Below are positions 48,568 to 57,237 of a stretch of 64,000 bases of DNA, one piece after another. Source of the stretch: Curtobacterium sp. MCBA15_001 (GTDB taxonomy: Bacteria; Actinomycetota; Actinomycetes; Actinomycetales; Microbacteriaceae). Made by a program: the position numbers and the translations under genes. Location of the stretch: assembly GCF_001864835.1 (NCBI RefSeq), contig NZ_MJGI01000026.1, forward strand, positions 1 through 64,000, given 5' to 3'. The notes beneath the pieces are model-generated. The model had not been told where the DNA came from. It saw nothing but the letters and a program-made list of their open reading frames with translations, and ran no database searches. Numbering within the stretch: position 1 is the stretch's first letter; the number at the start of each line of letters is the position of its first letter.

Positions 48568-51500
48568 TTACTGCAGCACCACCAGGAGGTCTCCGGCGTC
48601 CACCTGCTGGGTCACCGGGATCGCGAGTCGGCCGACGGTCCCCGCCACGGGGGTCGTGATGGCCGCTTCCATCTTCATCGCCTCGATGCTCGCCACGGCC
48701 GCGCCGGCCTCGACGACGTCACCGACAGCGACCTTGAGCGTCACGACACCGGAGAACGGTGCCGCGACCTGGCCGGGGACGGTCTTGTCCGCCTTCTCGG
48801 CGGCCTTCGTCTCGACCTGGATCGACCGGTCGCGGACGGCGACCGGACGGAGCTGGCCGTTGAGCGTCGCCATCACGGTGCGGATGCCGCGCTCGTCCGC
48901 CTCGCCGATCGCCTCGAGGCCGACGAACAGGTCCACGCCACGGCCGAGCGGCACCACGTGTTCCTCCCCCGGACGCAGGCCGTACAGGTAGTCGACGGTC
49001 GACACCGAGGACAGGTCACCGTACTCGTCGCGGACCTGCTGGAAGGCCCGGGTGGGCGCCTCGAAGAGCAGCCGGTTGAGGGCCTGTCGGCGGTCGGGGC
49101 CGGGCGTCGCCAGGTGCGGCGCCTCGTCGTCCGGGACGGGTGTGATCGTCGGCGTGACGTTCCGGCCCGCGAGCACCTTCGACCGGAAGGGCTCCGGCCA
49201 GCCGCCGGGCAGCTCGCCGAGTTCGCCGGCCATGAAGCCGATGACGGAGTCCGGGATGTCGTACTGCTGCGGGTTCTGCTCGAAGTCGGCCGGGTCGGCG
49301 TCGACCGCGGCGAGCTGGAGCGCGAGGTCGCCCACGACCTTGGAGGACGGGGTCACCTTGGTCGGGCGCCCGAGGATCCGGTTCGCCTCGGCGTACCAGT
49401 CCTCGACCTGCTCGAAGCGGTCGCCCAGTCCGAGCACGATCGCCTGTTGACGGAGGTTCGACAGCTGCCCGCCGGGGATCTCGTGCTTGTACACGCGCCC
49501 GGTCGGGCCGGCGAGTCCGGACTCGAACGGCGCGTACGCCCGGCGGACCGCCTCCCAGTACGGCTCGAGGTCACCGACGGCGTCGAGCGACAGGCCGGTG
49601 TCGCGCTCGGTGTGCGCCAGGGCGGCCACGAGCGCGGACATGCTCGGCTGGCTGGTCGTGCCGGCCATCGGTGCGGCGGCGACGTCCACCGCGTCCGCCC
49701 CGGCGCGCGCTGCGGCCAGGAGCGTGGCGAGTTGGCCGCCGGCGGTGTCGTGGGTGTGGACGTGCACGGGCTGGTCGAAGCGCTCGCGCAGCGCGGTGAC
49801 GAGCTTCTCGGCCGCGCCGGCCCGCAGCAGGCCCGCCATGTCCTTGATGCCGATCACGTGGGCACCGGCGTCGACCATCTGCTCGGCGAGACGCAGGTAG
49901 TAGTCGAGCGTGTAGAGGTCCTCGCTCGGGTCGAGCAGGTCGCCGGAGTAGCAGAGCGCGGCTTCCGCGACCGCCGTGCCGGTGGCGAGCACGGCCTCCA
50001 GGGCGGGACGGAGCGCTCGGACGTCGTTGAGCGCGTCGAACACGCGGAAGACGTCGACGCCGGTGGCCGCCGCCTCGGCCACGAAGGCGTCGGTGACCTC
50101 GGTCGGGTAGGGCGTGTAGCCCACGGTGTTGCGGCCGCGCAGCAGCATCTGGATCGGGATGTTGGGCATCGCCTCGCGCAGCGCGACCAGGCGCTCCCAC
50201 GGGTCCTCGCCGAGGAACCGCAGCGCGACGTCGTAGGTCGCGCCGCCCCAGGCTTCCGTGCTGAGCAGCTGCGGGGTCAGACGGGCGACGTACGGGGCGA
50301 CCGCGACCAGGTCCTTGCTGCGGACGCGCGTCGCCAGGAGCGACTGGTGGGCGTCGCGCATGGTGGTCTCGGTGACCGCGAGCGGGATCTGCTCGCGCAG
50401 TGCCTGCGCCCACGCAGCCGGTCCGAGCTCCAGCAGTCGTTGCCGCTGCCCGGCCGGCGGTGCGGTGGTCAGGTCGACGTGCGGGAGCTTCAGCGCCGGG
50501 TCGACGATCTGCGCACCACGCTCGCCGTTCGGCTTGTTGACCGTGACGTCGGCGAGCCAGTTCACGATCTTCGTGCCGCGGTCCTTCGACACGTGGCCGC
50601 TGAACAGCTGCGGGCGTTCGCCGATGAAGGCGGTGGAGACGTCTCCACGCGCGAAGTCCGGGTCGTCGAGGACGGCCTGCAGGAACGGGATGTTCGTGCT
50701 GACCCCGCGGATGCGGAACTCGGCGAGGGCCCGCTTGGCTCGGGTGACCGCGGCCGGGAAGTCCCGCCCGCGGCAGGTCATCTTCGCGAGCATCGAGTCG
50801 AAGTGCGGGCTGATCTGCGCGCCCGTGGCCACCGTGCCGCCGTCGAGTCGGACGCCGGCACCGCCCGGGCTGCGGTAGGTCGTGATGCGGCCGGTGTCGG
50901 GACGGAAGCCCTGCGTCGGGTCCTCGGTCGTGATGCGCGTCTGCAGCGCGGCACCGTGCAGGGCGACGGTGTCCTGCGACAGCCCGAGATCCGCCAGGGT
51001 CTCCCCCGCGGCGATGCGCATCTGCGACTGCACGAGGTCGACGTCCGTCACCTCTTCGGTCACGGTGTGCTCGACCTGGATGCGCGGGTTCATCTCGATG
51101 AAGACGTGCTGGCCGGCGCGTTCGCCGACGGTGTCCAGCAGGAACTCGACCGTGCCGGCGTTGACGTAGCCGATCGAGCGCGCGAAGGCCACGGCGTCAC
51201 GGTGCAGCGCGGCGGCGATCGACTGGTCGAGGTTCGGCGCCGGGGCGATCTCGACGACCTTCTGGTTGCGACGCTGGACGGAGCAGTCCCGCTCGAACAG
51301 GTGGATCGTGCCGGCGTCGGTGCCGGTCGCGTCCGCCAGGATCTGCACCTCGATGTGCCGCGGACGCAGGACGGCCTGCTCGAGGAACATCGTCGGGTCC
51401 CCGAACGCGCTGTCGGCCTCGCGCATCGCCTCTTCGAGCGCGGGACGGAGCTCGTCCTTCGTCTCGACCCGGCGCATGCCGCGTCCACCACCACCGGCGA

Positions 51501-51978
51501 CGGCCTTGGCGAAGACCGGGAAGCCGATCGCGTCCGCCCCGGCGACGAGCTCGTCGACGTCGCGGCTGGCCGGGGTGCTGGCGAGGACGGGGACCCCCGC
51601 GGCGATGGCGTGTTCCTTGGCCGTGACCTTGTTGCCCGCCATCTCGAGCACGTGCTGCCCAGGACCGATGAACGTGATGCCGGCGGCCTCGGCAGCGGCG
51701 GCCAGGTCCGGGTTCTCGGACAGGAAGCCGTACCCGGGGTAGATCGCATCGGCGCCGGACTCGCGCGCCACGCGGACGATCTCGGACACGTCGAGGTAGG
51801 CGCGCACCGGGTGGCCACGCTCCCCGATCAGGTAGGCCTCGTCCGCCTTGAGCCGGTGCAGCGAGTTGCGGTCTTCGTAGGGGTAGACGGCGACGGTGCG
51901 GGCGCCGAGCTCGAACGCCGCGCGGAAGGCACGGATCGCGATCTCGCCACGGTTGGCGACCAGGATCTTGCGGAACAC
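48568..51978 (-). CDS. pyc: Pyruvate carboxylase
   Basis: 1136 residues, the full single-chain form. Biotin carboxylase domain 1-450: GEIAIRAFRA at the N-terminus, the glycine-rich GGGGRGMRRV ATP loop, EMNPRIQVEH. Carboxyltransferase domain about 530-830: TMRDAHQSLLATRVR with metal-binding residues, HTHDTAGG. Biotin carrier at the C-terminus with EAMKMEA, whose Lys carries biotin. It makes oxaloacetate from pyruvate, replenishing the citric acid cycle. GTG with AAAGGG upstream. It diverges from the ParA-like gene across 60 bases. Confidence 0.98.
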   Translation of the reverse strand: MFRKILVANRGEIAIRAFRAAFELGARTVAVYPYEDRNSLHRLKADEAYLIGERGHPVRAYLDVSEIVRVARESGADAIYPGYGFLSENPDLAAAAEAAGITFIGPGQHVLEMAGNKVTAKEHAIAAGVPVLASTPASRDVDELVAGADAIGFPVFAKAVAGGGGRGMRRVETKDELRPALEEAMREADSAFGDPTMFLEQAVLRPRHIEVQILADATGTDAGTIHLFERDCSVQRRNQKVVEIAPAPNLDQSIAAALHRDAVAFARSIGYVNAGTVEFLLDTVGERAGQHVFIEMNPRIQVEHTVTEEVTDVDLVQSQMRIAAGETLADLGLSQDTVALHGAALQTRITTEDPTQGFRPDTGRITTYRSPGGAGVRLDGGTVATGAQISPHFDSMLAKMTCRGRDFPAAVTRAKRALAEFRIRGVSTNIPFLQAVLDDPDFARGDVSTAFIGERPQLFSGHVSKDRGTKIVNWLADVTVNKPNGERGAQIVDPALKLPHVDLTTAPPAGQRQRLLELGPAAWAQALREQIPLAVTETTMRDAHQSLLATRVRSKDLVAVAPYVARLTPQLLSTEAWGGATYDVALRFLGEDPWERLVALREAMPNIPIQMLLRGRNTVGYTPYPTEVTDAFVAEAAATGVDVFRVFDALNDVRALRPALEAVLATGTAVAEAALCYSGDLLDPSEDLYTLDYYLRLAEQMVDAGAHVIGIKDMAGLLRAGAAEKLVTALRERFDQPVHVHTHDTAGGQLATLLAAARAGADAVDVAAAPMAGTTSQPSMSALVAALAHTERDTGLSLDAVGDLEPYWEAVRRAYAPFESGLAGPTGRVYKHEIPGGQLSNLRQQAIVLGLGDRFEQVEDWYAEANRILGRPTKVTPSSKVVGDLALQLAAVDADPADFEQNPQQYDIPDSVIGFMAGELGELPGGWPEPFRSKVLAGRNVTPTITPVPDDEAPHLATPGPDRRQALNRLLFEAPTRAFQQVRDEYGDLSSVSTVDYLYGLRPGEEHVVPLGRGVDLFVGLEAIGEADERGIRTVMATLNGQLRPVAVRDRSIQVETKAAEKADKTVPGQVAAPFSGVVTLKVAVGDVVEAGAAVASIEAMKMEAAITTPVAGTVGRLAIPVTQQVDAGDLLVVLQ

Positions 51979-52038
51979 GCGGGCCCTTTCAGCGCTGGGT
52001 CAGGTGGGACAACCCTAGTGGCGGTAACGTTGCTCAAC

Positions 52039-52851
52039 GTGCATGTACTCAGCGTGAGCTCTCTCAAGGGCGGTGTGGGCAAGACGACGGTCACACTCGG
52101 TCTGACCTCGGCCGCGTTCGCCAAGGGCCTGCGAACGCTGGTCGTCGACCTGGACCCACAGTCCGACGTCTCCACCGGTCTCGACATCAACATCGCGGGG
52201 CACCTCAACGTGGCCGACGTGCTCGAGAACCCGAAGGAGAAGATCGTCCGCCAGGCCATCGCGCCGTCCGGCTGGACGAAGGGATCGCAGGGCAAGATCG
52301 ACGTCCTGGTCGGGTCCCCCTCGGCGATCAACTTCGACGGCCCGCACCCCAGCATCCGCGACATCTGGAAGCTCGAAGAAGCACTGGCGAACGTCGAGCA
52401 GGACTACGAGCTCGTGCTCATCGACTGCGCTCCGTCGCTCAACGCCCTGACCCGCACGGCATGGGCCGCGTCCGACCGCGTGACCGTCGTCACCGAGCCG
52501 GGCCTGTTCTCCGTCGCGGCCGCCGACCGGGCTCTCCGCGCGATCGAGGAGATCCGACGCGGGCTCTCCCCCCGCCTGCAGCCCCTCGGCATCATCGTCA
52601 ACCGGGCTCGCGTGCAGTCCCTCGAGCACCAGTTCCGCATCAAGGAACTCCGCGACATGTTCGGCCCGCTGGTGCTCTCGCCGCAGCTGCCCGAGCGCAC
52701 CTCGTTGCAGCAGGCTCAGGGTGCCGCGAAGCCCCTGCACGTGTGGCCCGGCGAGTCCGCGCAGGAGATGGCGCGCAACTTCGACCAGCTGCTCGAGCGC
52801 ATCATGCGCACGGGCAAGATCGGTCCCTACGCGGACGGCGCCCCCGCCTGA
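52039..52851 (+). CDS. ParA/MinD-type ATPase, stand-alone
   Basis: 270 residues from GTG. Deviant Walker A SLKGGVGKTT (8-17, signature Lys10 and P-loop Lys15), DLDPQSDVSTG switch, LIDCAPS Walker B and a GIIVNRARVQS segment. Such ATPases position chromosomes, plasmids or complexes. No parB follows and no parS site is seen; the true chromosome parAB lies near the origin in actinobacteria, so this is an orphan, perhaps for polar or envelope cargo. A TAACGT at 52025-52030 could be a -10 giving a leaderless message, as no ribosome site is visible. Confidence 0.88.
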   Translation: MHVLSVSSLKGGVGKTTVTLGLTSAAFAKGLRTLVVDLDPQSDVSTGLDINIAGHLNVADVLENPKEKIVRQAIAPSGWTKGSQGKIDVLVGSPSAINFDGPHPSIRDIWKLEEALANVEQDYELVLIDCAPSLNALTRTAWAASDRVTVVTEPGLFSVAAADRALRAIEEIRRGLSPRLQPLGIIVNRARVQSLEHQFRIKELRDMFGPLVLSPQLPERTSLQQAQGAAKPLHVWPGESAQEMARNFDQLLERIMRTGKIGPYADGAPA

Positions 52852-52866
52852 CCCGCGCCTGACGTG

Positions 52867-52905
52867 ACGGAGCGCCCCGGTCCCGCGTGGACCGGGGCGC
52901 TCCGT
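52867..52905 (+). terminator. Terminator after the ParA-like gene
   Basis: Perfect 17-bp stem ACGGAGCGCCCCGGTCC with a 5-base loop, 15 bases past the stop. Unrelated to the repeat families. Confidence 0.85.
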
Positions 52906-52927
52906 GCGTGTGGGTGGCCCGCGCCGA

Positions 52928-53041
52928 AGTCGCGCAACACGCCGCTCACGACCGCCGAAGTCGCAGGAACCGTCGGCTGCTCCGCTCGCGGACGGCCGAC
53001 TCAGCGATCTCGGCGTCACGCCGACGGCGTGTTGCGCGACT
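52928..53041. repeat. Family 2 nested hairpin, copy D
   Basis: Perfect 17-bp arms AGTCGCGCAACACGCCG (52928-52944) and complement (53025-53041), 114 bases end to end. A GCCGAAGTCGC repeat lies inside. Confidence 0.85.
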
Positions 53042-53146
53042 GACGAGCAGCACGAGATCCGCGATCTGCTACTTGCCGTCGGGCGGCCCGGTACGAGGCG
53101 GAGTCCGACGCTCGTACGAGCCTCGCGCGCAGCACGCTCGCGGTCT

Positions 53147-53250
53147 CACAACACGCCGCTCGCGTTCGGCGACGTCGCACCGAGTGCCGCTCAGACCCGC
53201 TGCTACCGGCGGGAAGTGCGACGTCGAGGACGCGCGGACGGCGGGTTGCG
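53147..53250. repeat. Family 2 nested hairpin, copy E
   Basis: Outer arms CACAACACGCCG (53147-53158) and 53239-53250 match at 10 of 12; inner arms CGACGTCGCAC (53170-53180) and its complement (53216-53226) are perfect. Confidence 0.78.
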
Positions 53251-53345
53251 CGACTTCGACGACTCAGGATGCGGCCGACAGGCGACAGCCGACAGCCGAC
53301 GCAGTGGGCGCGGGCGCGGCGAGCCTGCTGCGACCACTGCGGTGC

Positions 53346-53425
53346 CACGACGTGCCGCTCACGTTCCCCGAGGTGTCGCATTCGACCGGTTCCGCCCGTC
53401 GAGATGCCGGAATTGTGGAACCTCG
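53346..53425. repeat. Family 2 degenerate copy F with the shared 28-nt block
   Basis: CACGACGTGCCGCTCACG leads into GAGGTGTCGCATTCG, then the block 53398-53425 that matches 8268-8295 at 27 of 28 bases. It ends 64 bases past the stop of the leftward MerR gene. Confidence 0.78.
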
Positions 53426-53489
53426 GTCGGGCGCAGGGACTCCGGCGCGGGGTGACGCGCGGCCGGGCAGCCTCGCGCCCGCGCGCGGG

Positions 53490-54050
53490 TCAGGACGCGC
53501 GCGTCGCCCGGCGTGCGGCGAGCTCGTCGGCGGGGTCGGCCGCCGGCGTCGCGTCGAGCTCGACCAGGGAGCTCTCGACCTCGCGCAGGACCTTGCCCAC
53601 GGCGATGCCGAAGACGCCCTGCCCGCGGGAGACCAGGTCGATGACCTCGTCGTCGGAGGTGCACAGGTAGACCGAGGCACCGTCGGACATCAGCGTGGTC
53701 TGCGCCAGGTCGGACACGCCGGACTCGCGCAGCTGGTTCACGGCGGTGCGGATCTGCTGCAGCGAGATGCCCGTGTCGAGCAGGCGCTTCACGAGCTTGA
53801 GCACGAGGATGTCGCGGAAGCCGTAGAGCCGCTGCGACCCGGAGCCGGCGGCGCCGCGGATCGTGGGCTCGACGAGCTCGGTCCGTGCCCAGTAGTCGAG
53901 CTGGCGGTAGCTGATGCCGGCGGCCTTGGCGGCGACGGTGCCGCGGTAGCCGTTCTGTTCGTCGTGCTCGGGCAGGCCGTCGGTGAAGAGCAGACCGAGG
54001 TCGTACCGCGTCATGTCTGACGGGGTACCGGGGGTTTCGTTCCCACTCAT
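53490..54050 (-). CDS. MerR-family regulator (Rv1830-like)
   Basis: 186 residues from ATG with GAAGG upstream. MerR winged helix-turn-helix: GISYRQLDYWARTELVEPT (about 46-64), then QRLYGFRDILVLKLVKRLLDTGISLQQIR. A C-terminal domain (115-170) has a predicted alpha/beta sensor-like segment ending EVESSLVELDA. Together with garA and ftsR it matches the mycobacterial garA-Rv1828-Rv1829-Rv1830 order, but the Rv1829-like nuclease gene is absent. A TCAAC-N5-GTTGA dyad lies 41 bases upstream, a candidate operator for itself or FtsR. Confidence 0.9.
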   Translation of the reverse strand: MSGNETPGTPSDMTRYDLGLLFTDGLPEHDEQNGYRGTVAAKAAGISYRQLDYWARTELVEPTIRGAAGSGSQRLYGFRDILVLKLVKRLLDTGISLQQIRTAVNQLRESGVSDLAQTTLMSDGASVYLCTSDDEVIDLVSRGQGVFGIAVGKVLREVESSLVELDATPAADPADELAARRATRAS

Positions 54051-54090
54051 TGGACTGCCTTCCAGGACGTTCGAGCCCTCTCCCGAAGCT

Positions 54091-54105
54091 TCAACGACGG
54101 GTTGA
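54091..54105 (-). promoter_or_regulatory. TCAAC-N5-GTTGA dyad before the MerR gene
   Basis: Perfect 5-bp half-sites separated by five bases in the 181-base gap between ftsR and the second MerR gene; the ftsZ leader carries related GTTGAA/TTCAAC half-sites. Operator role is inferred. Confidence 0.35.
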
Positions 54106-54231
54106 GAGTTGTGCCGAGGTCCACGGTAGCGACTCCGACGGCTCCGGCGCGGGACATCCGCCACGGCGCGTCCGGCGTGTCGAGGATACGCCCGCCGACC
54201 GACCGCGCGACAGGCACGGGACCGACCGCGC

Positions 54232-54936
54232 TCATGCGTCCATCCGCCCGATCGCGGCGCGGATCAGGTTCGAGCGGATGACCTCGAGGTGCCCGGCGAT
54301 CTCCCGCGCGGCCTCGAGCGCCTTGGCCTTCGAGGTCGCGTCACCGCGGCGCGACACCGGCATCAACGCCGACTCGATCAGCCCGACCTCGCGCTCCGCA
54401 GTGCCGCGGAAGGTGCGGAGGTGGCGCGGCTCGATGCCGGTGCGCTGGAGCTCGACCAGGGCCTTGAGGACGACGACCGCGTCCTCGCCGAAGGTGTCCG
54501 ACGCGGGCAGCAGCGACGCGGAGACCGCATCGGTGAGCAGCATCGGCGACGCGCCGGCAGCCCGCACGAGGTCGTCGCGGGAGTAGCGCTTCTCGCCGCC
54601 GAGGATCGACGGCTTGGGACCGTCTCCGCCGCCCGGCAGGACGGGCTCTCGCCCGGCGTCGAGGTCGGCGAGGTACTCCTTGATGACCTTGAGCGGCAGG
54701 TAGTGGTCGCGCTGCAGTCCCAGCACGATCCGCAGCCGCTCGACGTCGGCCGCCGAGAACTTGCGGTAGCCGCTGGCGGTCCGGACGGGCGTGACGAGCT
54801 CGCGTTCCTCGAGGAACCGCAGTTTCGAGCTCGACAGGTCGGGGAACTCCGGCTTGAGCCGGGCGAGGACCTGCCCGATGGTCAGCAGGTCCGCAGCCGG
54901 CAGACCCGACCGCACCGCGGCCGAGCGCGCAGCCAC
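54232..54936 (-). CDS. ftsR: MerR-type regulator FtsR (Rv1828-like)
   Basis: 234 residues. N-terminal winged helix: TIGQVLARLKPEFPDLSSSKLRFLEERELV (key residues of a MerR DNA-binding domain), then TASGYRKFSAADVERL. A Gly-rich hinge (about 97-112) leads to a helical C-terminal domain with GIEPRHLRTFRGTAEREVGLIE. In Corynebacterium the homologue beside odhI (the garA homologue) activates ftsZ; the adjacency with garA here supports orthology. The GTG start shares one base with the garA stop. FtsR action on the window's ftsZ is inferred. Confidence 0.88.
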   Translation of the reverse strand: MAARSAAVRSGLPAADLLTIGQVLARLKPEFPDLSSSKLRFLEERELVTPVRTASGYRKFSAADVERLRIVLGLQRDHYLPLKVIKEYLADLDAGREPVLPGGGDGPKPSILGGEKRYSRDDLVRAAGASPMLLTDAVSASLLPASDTFGEDAVVVLKALVELQRTGIEPRHLRTFRGTAEREVGLIESALMPVSRRGDATSKAKALEAAREIAGHLEVIRSNLIRAAIGRMDA

Positions 54937-55415
54937 TACGCGTTCGCCAGGCGCGCCAGGTCGACGCGGGACGCGTAGAAGGTCAGGCGGAACTTGCCGA
55001 CCTGGACTTCGGCGCCGTCGGTGAGCGCTGCTTCGTCGATGCGTTCGCCGTCGAAGTACGTGCCGTTGAGCGAGCCGTTGTCCTTGACGGTGAACGACGT
55101 GCCCTGCCGCAGGAACTGCGCGTGCTTGCGCGACACCGTGACGTCGTCGAGGAAGATGTCGGCGTCGGGGTGACGGCCGGCGGTCGTGACGTCGGAGTCG
55201 AGCAGGAACCGCGCCCCGACGTTGGGGCCGCGGCGGACGACGAGCAGGGCGGAGCCGGACGGCAGCGCGTTGATCGCGTCACGTTCTTCGGGCGAGACAC
55301 CGGACTCGGGCGTCAGTGCCGCCCCGAGTTCCATGCTGAAGGTCAGCGTCGTGTCGACCAGCCGCTGCTCCGGGGTCTTCTGTCCCTCGGGCTGCGGGAC
55401 CACTGGATCTGGCAT
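54936..55415 (-). CDS. garA: FHA-domain regulator GarA/OdhI
   Basis: 159 residues from ATG with AGGAGG upstream. A phospho-acceptor Thr pair sits in DTTLTF (Thr22, Thr23), where PknB/PknG-type kinases act. The FHA domain is about 70-150, with GRHPDADIFLDD, SRKHAQF and NGSLNGTY. Unphosphorylated GarA inhibits 2-oxoglutarate dehydrogenase and related enzymes; phosphorylation folds it on itself. PknL in this window is a possible but unproved kinase. The usual motif is ETT-T/V; the change to DTT keeps both threonines. Confidence 0.95.
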   Translation of the reverse strand: MPDPVVPQPEGQKTPEQRLVDTTLTFSMELGAALTPESGVSPEERDAINALPSGSALLVVRRGPNVGARFLLDSDVTTAGRHPDADIFLDDVTVSRKHAQFLRQGTSFTVKDNGSLNGTYFDGERIDEAALTDGAEVQVGKFRLTFYASRVDLARLANA

Positions 55416-55533
55416 CGGTGGACCTCCTCCTCTTGGCGTCCAAGCGTATCGGAAACGCGAGCCTCGTCGAGAGCCCCGTGGACGGGTGACACCCCCTGTC
55501 CGCGACCAGCGGACACGCGGGTCCCCCATCATG

Positions 55534-55639
55534 CGGACGGGAGGGTCGGTGCCAGCTGGCACCTGGGCCCACGCCGGCCGGTTCCGGACCGACGCGCCAG
55601 CGGCGGGTCGGTCGTGTCCGGTGGGGAGCCTCCCGTCCG
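55534..55639. repeat. Family 1 repeat, expanded or degenerate copy
   Basis: Outer arms CGGACGGGAGG (55534-55544) and CCTCCCGTCCG (55629-55639) are perfect but 84 bases apart. The interior holds the GGTGCCAGCTGGCACC core (55548-55563) directly beside the left arm. It fits a compact family 1 palindrome interrupted by extra DNA. It lies 12 bases past the GH18 stop. Confidence 0.75.
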
Positions 55640-55651
55640 TCACTGCGCACG

Positions 55652-57235
55652 TCAGCCGGCCGCACCCGTCGGCAGGGCCGTCCCGTCCTGCTGGGCCTGC
55701 AGGATCTGCTTGATCTCGGCGTCCTTGAGCTTCACCCAGGGCGAGCCGTCGGGGTCGCTCGTGGAGGCCTGCGGCGAGTTCCCGGTGTTCCACCACTTCG
55801 CCTGGTACGGGACGCCCTGGAACAGGACGCGGTCGCTCGTGTCGTAGGTCGCGGTCCCCGACCAGGCCGGGTACGTGCCCTTCGGCAGCGTGACCGGCTG
55901 GACCGGCTTCTCACCCTCGAGCACCGGACCGATGAGCTGCCACGGCGTCTCGTACGCGCTCAGCACCGGGTCGTCCGGCAGGTCGCCCGAGGTCCACCAC
56001 TTCGCCTGGTAGACGTTGTGGTGCCACACGGTCTTGGTGCCCTCGAGGTAGGACGCGTCGGCGCTCCAGACCGGGTACGGACTCGTCTTCGGGTCGTCCG
56101 TCGGCTGCACGGTGGCGGAGGGCTCGGCCGTCGTCACCCCGGAGGCCGCGGCGACGATCCCGCCCCGGTACCCCTTGCCCAGGACGTCGGCGAACAGCAC
56201 GCCGTGCTGGTCGACACCCGAGCAGGAGTCCGACACCGTCGACAGGTTGACGTAGTTCGACCCGCACGTGGTGTCGCGGTTCAACGACCACATCGACATC
56301 CGGCCGAGGCCCTGCTGCCGGGTCCAGGTGTTGAGCTTCGCTGCGTCGGCCATCGTGAACACCTCGTCCCGCACGTCGTTCTGACCGATCATCGGCGTCG
56401 CGCCGACCTTGTGCCACAGCGTCCCGCTCGACAGCGGGGTGCCGGCGCGGGTGTACAGCACGCCGAGCTGCCGGTGCACCTCCTGCAGCGCCTGGACCGA
56501 GGCGGAGTACATGCTCTGACTCGAGCCCTTGGCGTCGCCGTAGTCCATCGTCATCGCGTTGACGCCGGCCAGGTCGACCCCGGCCTCGAGGAACTGCGCG
56601 ACGGCGGTGGTGCCGTCGCTGGTCAGCCCGGACGGGGCGACGGGCAGGGTCAGCCACACCGCGAGCGGGTGTCCGGCTGCCCGACGCTCGCGCTGCAGGG
56701 TGGCGACGGCCTCGGCGCGCCGCTGACCCGCGGCGTGGTTCGTCAGGTCGTCCCCCTCGACGTCGTAGTCCACCGTGCTGACGTCGTAGCGGTCGACGAC
56801 GGCGGCGTAGGCGTCGACGAGGTCGCCGGCGTCCGTGCAGGTCGTCGCGAGCTCGTCGTTGGTCAGGCCGCCGAAGGACACCCCGACCGCGCCCTGCTGC
56901 TGCTGCAGTCGGGCGATGCGCCGGTCGAGGTCGAGCTGGTCCGCGGCGCCCTGCAGCGAGTAGTACGAGCCCCACGTCGGGGTGCAGCCGGCGTCGTGGT
57001 CGGCGACGACGAAGGACAGCATGACGGCGCGGCCCTTGGCGCTCTTGAGGTCCTCGAACGCGAAGGTCGGGGTGGCCGTGACGTCGGTGTAGGCGGCGAA
57101 CCAGGCGTGCTGGGGTTCCGTCGCCTGGGCGGACTGCCAGCGGTCGAAGCCGACGTAGCCGGCAGCGACCAGGCCGATCGCGACGACGGCGGCGAGGGAC
57201 ACGCGGAGCGGGGAGAGGCGTCTCGTGGTCGACAT
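55652..57235 (-). CDS. GH18-like glycan hydrolase with two chitin-binding-type modules
   Basis: 527 residues. A signal-anchor helix (about 10-30) exports it. The catalytic domain (about 42-375) resembles GH18 chitinases: the D-x-D-x-E motif is Asp156-Tyr-Asp158-Val-Glu160, with MSMWSLNRDT late in the barrel. Residues 387-435 and 455-504 are two repeats with the CBM5/12 pattern (YPVWSA or YPAWSG, VYQAKWWTSGD or PYQAKWWNTGN, then PW). It probably binds and cleaves an N-acetylglucosamine-containing polymer. It starts two bases after the GT2 stop, so synthesis and trimming are coupled. Confidence 0.88.
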   Translation of the reverse strand: MSTTRRLSPLRVSLAAVVAIGLVAAGYVGFDRWQSAQATEPQHAWFAAYTDVTATPTFAFEDLKSAKGRAVMLSFVVADHDAGCTPTWGSYYSLQGAADQLDLDRRIARLQQQQGAVGVSFGGLTNDELATTCTDAGDLVDAYAAVVDRYDVSTVDYDVEGDDLTNHAAGQRRAEAVATLQRERRAAGHPLAVWLTLPVAPSGLTSDGTTAVAQFLEAGVDLAGVNAMTMDYGDAKGSSQSMYSASVQALQEVHRQLGVLYTRAGTPLSSGTLWHKVGATPMIGQNDVRDEVFTMADAAKLNTWTRQQGLGRMSMWSLNRDTTCGSNYVNLSTVSDSCSGVDQHGVLFADVLGKGYRGGIVAAASGVTTAEPSATVQPTDDPKTSPYPVWSADASYLEGTKTVWHHNVYQAKWWTSGDLPDDPVLSAYETPWQLIGPVLEGEKPVQPVTLPKGTYPAWSGTATYDTSDRVLFQGVPYQAKWWNTGNSPQASTSDPDGSPWVKLKDAEIKQILQAQQDGTALPTGAAG

Positions 57236-57237
57236 GG

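Larger units (their letters stand above)
52852..53489. other. 638-base gene-free block filled with family 2 repeats
   Basis: Holds the parA terminator (52867-52905), two full family 2 hairpins (52928-53041 and 53147-53250) and a third degenerate copy (53346-53425) that includes the 28-nt block shared with 8268-8295. No frame has gene-like features. Confidence 0.85.

Noticed and set aside
48439-52038. Frame joined upstream of the ParA-like gene, apparently 1470 residues
   Set aside because: The part before 52039 is antisense to def and pyc; only the end has ParA motifs. It is not a fusion protein.
52887-54020. Rightward gene in the second repeat block
   Set aside because: The frame starts in family 2 hairpins and runs antisense into the MerR gene; its product has no coherent features.
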